Under the pieces are notes generated by a model that searched no databases, had not been told where the DNA came from, and was given only the letters and a program-made list of their open reading frames with translations. This document shows positions 62,641 through 64,000 of a stretch of 64,000 bases of DNA, one piece after another; within the stretch, counting starts at the first letter, position 1; each line of letters starts with the position of its first letter. Source of the stretch: Hyaloscypha bicolor E (taxonomy: Eukaryota > Ascomycota > Leotiomycetes > Helotiales > Hyaloscyphaceae); NCBI RefSeq assembly GCF_002865645.1, contig NW_020194684.1, positions 2,309,241 to 2,373,240 of the forward strand, read 5' to 3'. The translations under genes were made by a program, and so were the position numbers.

Positions 62641-64000
62641 GAATAAATAAGAAGATATATTATATATACTTTCTAGATAAATTAGAATAAAACCTATAGG
62701 ATTCCCGTAATGTTTATATTAAATCTATAATACTAGCTAGTAAAGACTTTAATAATCTTAATAAGACTTGAATTACGAGCCTAGCCCTTAGATTTCCCGC
62801 TTAACTTTAAGGTTAAATAGTTTATAATAAGTTACTTATTATGAAATATATTATACTTTTTTCTCAAAAAATACTAGATACTAGTAATAATTCAGATATC
62901 CTAAAGCCCTTAAGACTTTTCGTAAGTTTCCGGCTTTAGGGTATTTTTATAACTAGCTAATTCTATAGAGTTACGTGACTACGTAATCTCTTATATTAAT
63001 TTAAAGGAATTATATCTTTATATATAGCTATAATATTACCTTTAAAAAGCTTAGTATAAATAAACTTTTATAGCCTAAATATTAGTTATTAAATAAGTTA
63101 TCTAAGATTTCCTTATTCTCTAAATTCCCTAAATTATTCTTATATTATCTCTTATTATTTATAGAAATCTTATTATTAAGATTATTTTCTTTAATATTCC
63201 CTAGTTCTTAATTTATTATAATTATATTCTCTAGTCTTTATTTTACTTCTTAAACTATTTCTAATTACTTATTTTTCTTATAAGAAGGCTTAATATTAAA
63301 TAAGAGCTTTCTAACTTTTTTCTTATAAAGTTTAAGGATATAATAAAGGAACTAATATACCCTAATATAGTCTTAATCTAGCCTTATTTTAAGCTTATTT
63401 ATAGTATATATAATACCGGTATTTTTAAGGAAAGTTATATAAAGCTTTTTAATTTCGGGAATTTAATATACTATATAATTATATCCTATAATTTCCTTTT
63501 TAAGCTCAGAAAATAATTACTTAGTTACTTTTATTAGAGAAATACTATAATAATAAACTCCCTAGTAATAATTATATAGCTTTTCTAGAACTCTAGGCTA
63601 GAAATAATTAGTTCTTATTTACTAAAAGCAAATTAAACTAATATTATAAAAAAGAATAAAATTATTAATCTATTAGTAAAAAATATTTATATAAATAAAT
63701 TAAATAGTAATTAGGTTATAGTCAAACTTCTTATTAAAGATACTTATATTATAAAAAGATTTAAAGAACTATTTCTAGGTCTTTATAAGCCTACTAGCTA
63801 AAGTATTTTATTATATCTCAATATACTAACTCTTTATTAAGGGCCTATAAGTAAAGGCCTTTTTCTATAATAAATTATAACCTTTTACTAACTGCCGGAG
63901 CTCGACTTATATAACTACTATAAGTAGTATCTCCTAGCCTTTATTAGCTTATAACTTTTTTAGAAAGTAATCCTATTTCCTAATATAAAGAAAATAAAAC
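62641..64000. other. AT-rich degraded sequence
   Basis: Uniformly AT-rich with scattered GC relics (near 62770-62810, 62930-62985, 63890-63905). The segment around 62960-63060, with GTGACTACGTAATC followed by a TATATA-rich stretch, resembles an LTR promoter, but no partner repeat is in the window. No gene supported. Confidence 0.35.

Noticed and set aside
1..64000. tRNA, rRNA, CRISPR array or bacterial-type operon
   Set aside because: None seen. The sequence is eukaryotic (introns, retrotransposons), and the minisatellites lack CRISPR spacer-repeat structure.

Overview
This is a heavily mutated stretch of a filamentous ascomycete genome (Pezizomycotina). The evidence is remains of Ty3/gypsy and Ty1/copia elements, HET-type and DUF3435-type genes, and introns of 48-68 bp with TACTAAT-like branch sites. 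Most of the window is very AT-rich, and CA/TG dinucleotides are strongly depleted while CC, CG and CT survive. Reading frames can be followed for kilobases, interrupted almost only by TAA/TAG where Gln (CAA/CAG) or Trp (TGG) is expected; Cys and His often read Tyr. This is the signature of repeat-induced point mutation (RIP). Few genes here look functional, so most coding entries are annotated as pseudogenes.

Left block (1-35.68 kb): a nested pile of retrotransposons, all on the + strand. A partial gypsy chromovirus (A, 1-3845) and a complete gypsy element (B, 5350-11996; two 254-bp LTRs, GTAAT target duplication) both sit in one copia element (D, 3846-5349 plus 12002-13.9 kb). A second copia copy (E, about 31.9-35.68 kb) is uninterrupted at both sites and serves as the empty-site control. 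A second B-family element (C, 16497-23143) interrupts another gypsy-like element (F). Further right are a degraded antisense patch, an unidentified coding region (G, 28.9-31.8 kb) and copia E. A 36-bp near-palindrome occurs once each in A, B, C, D, F and G.

Middle island (35.68-57.4 kb): GC content jumps where copia E is cut off. Just inside lies a DUF3435 tyrosine-recombinase-like gene (the class that includes Starship captains), transcribed inward. Behind it are a HET-domain gene with a long ankyrin tail, a polytopic membrane protein, a TPR protein, several unrecognised frames and a Ulp1-like (C48) peptidase gene whose two ends escaped RIP while its middle did not. A moderately GC-rich unmutated stretch (55.5-57.4 kb) closes the island. 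The layout is compatible with a decayed Starship-like cargo element, but no right boundary or terminal repeats were found.

Right block (57.4-64 kb): AT-rich again, with a 60-bp minisatellite, a 776-codon RIP-riddled frame of unknown family on +, and a Lys/Glu-rich repetitive frame on -. No rRNA, tRNA or CRISPR array was recognised.
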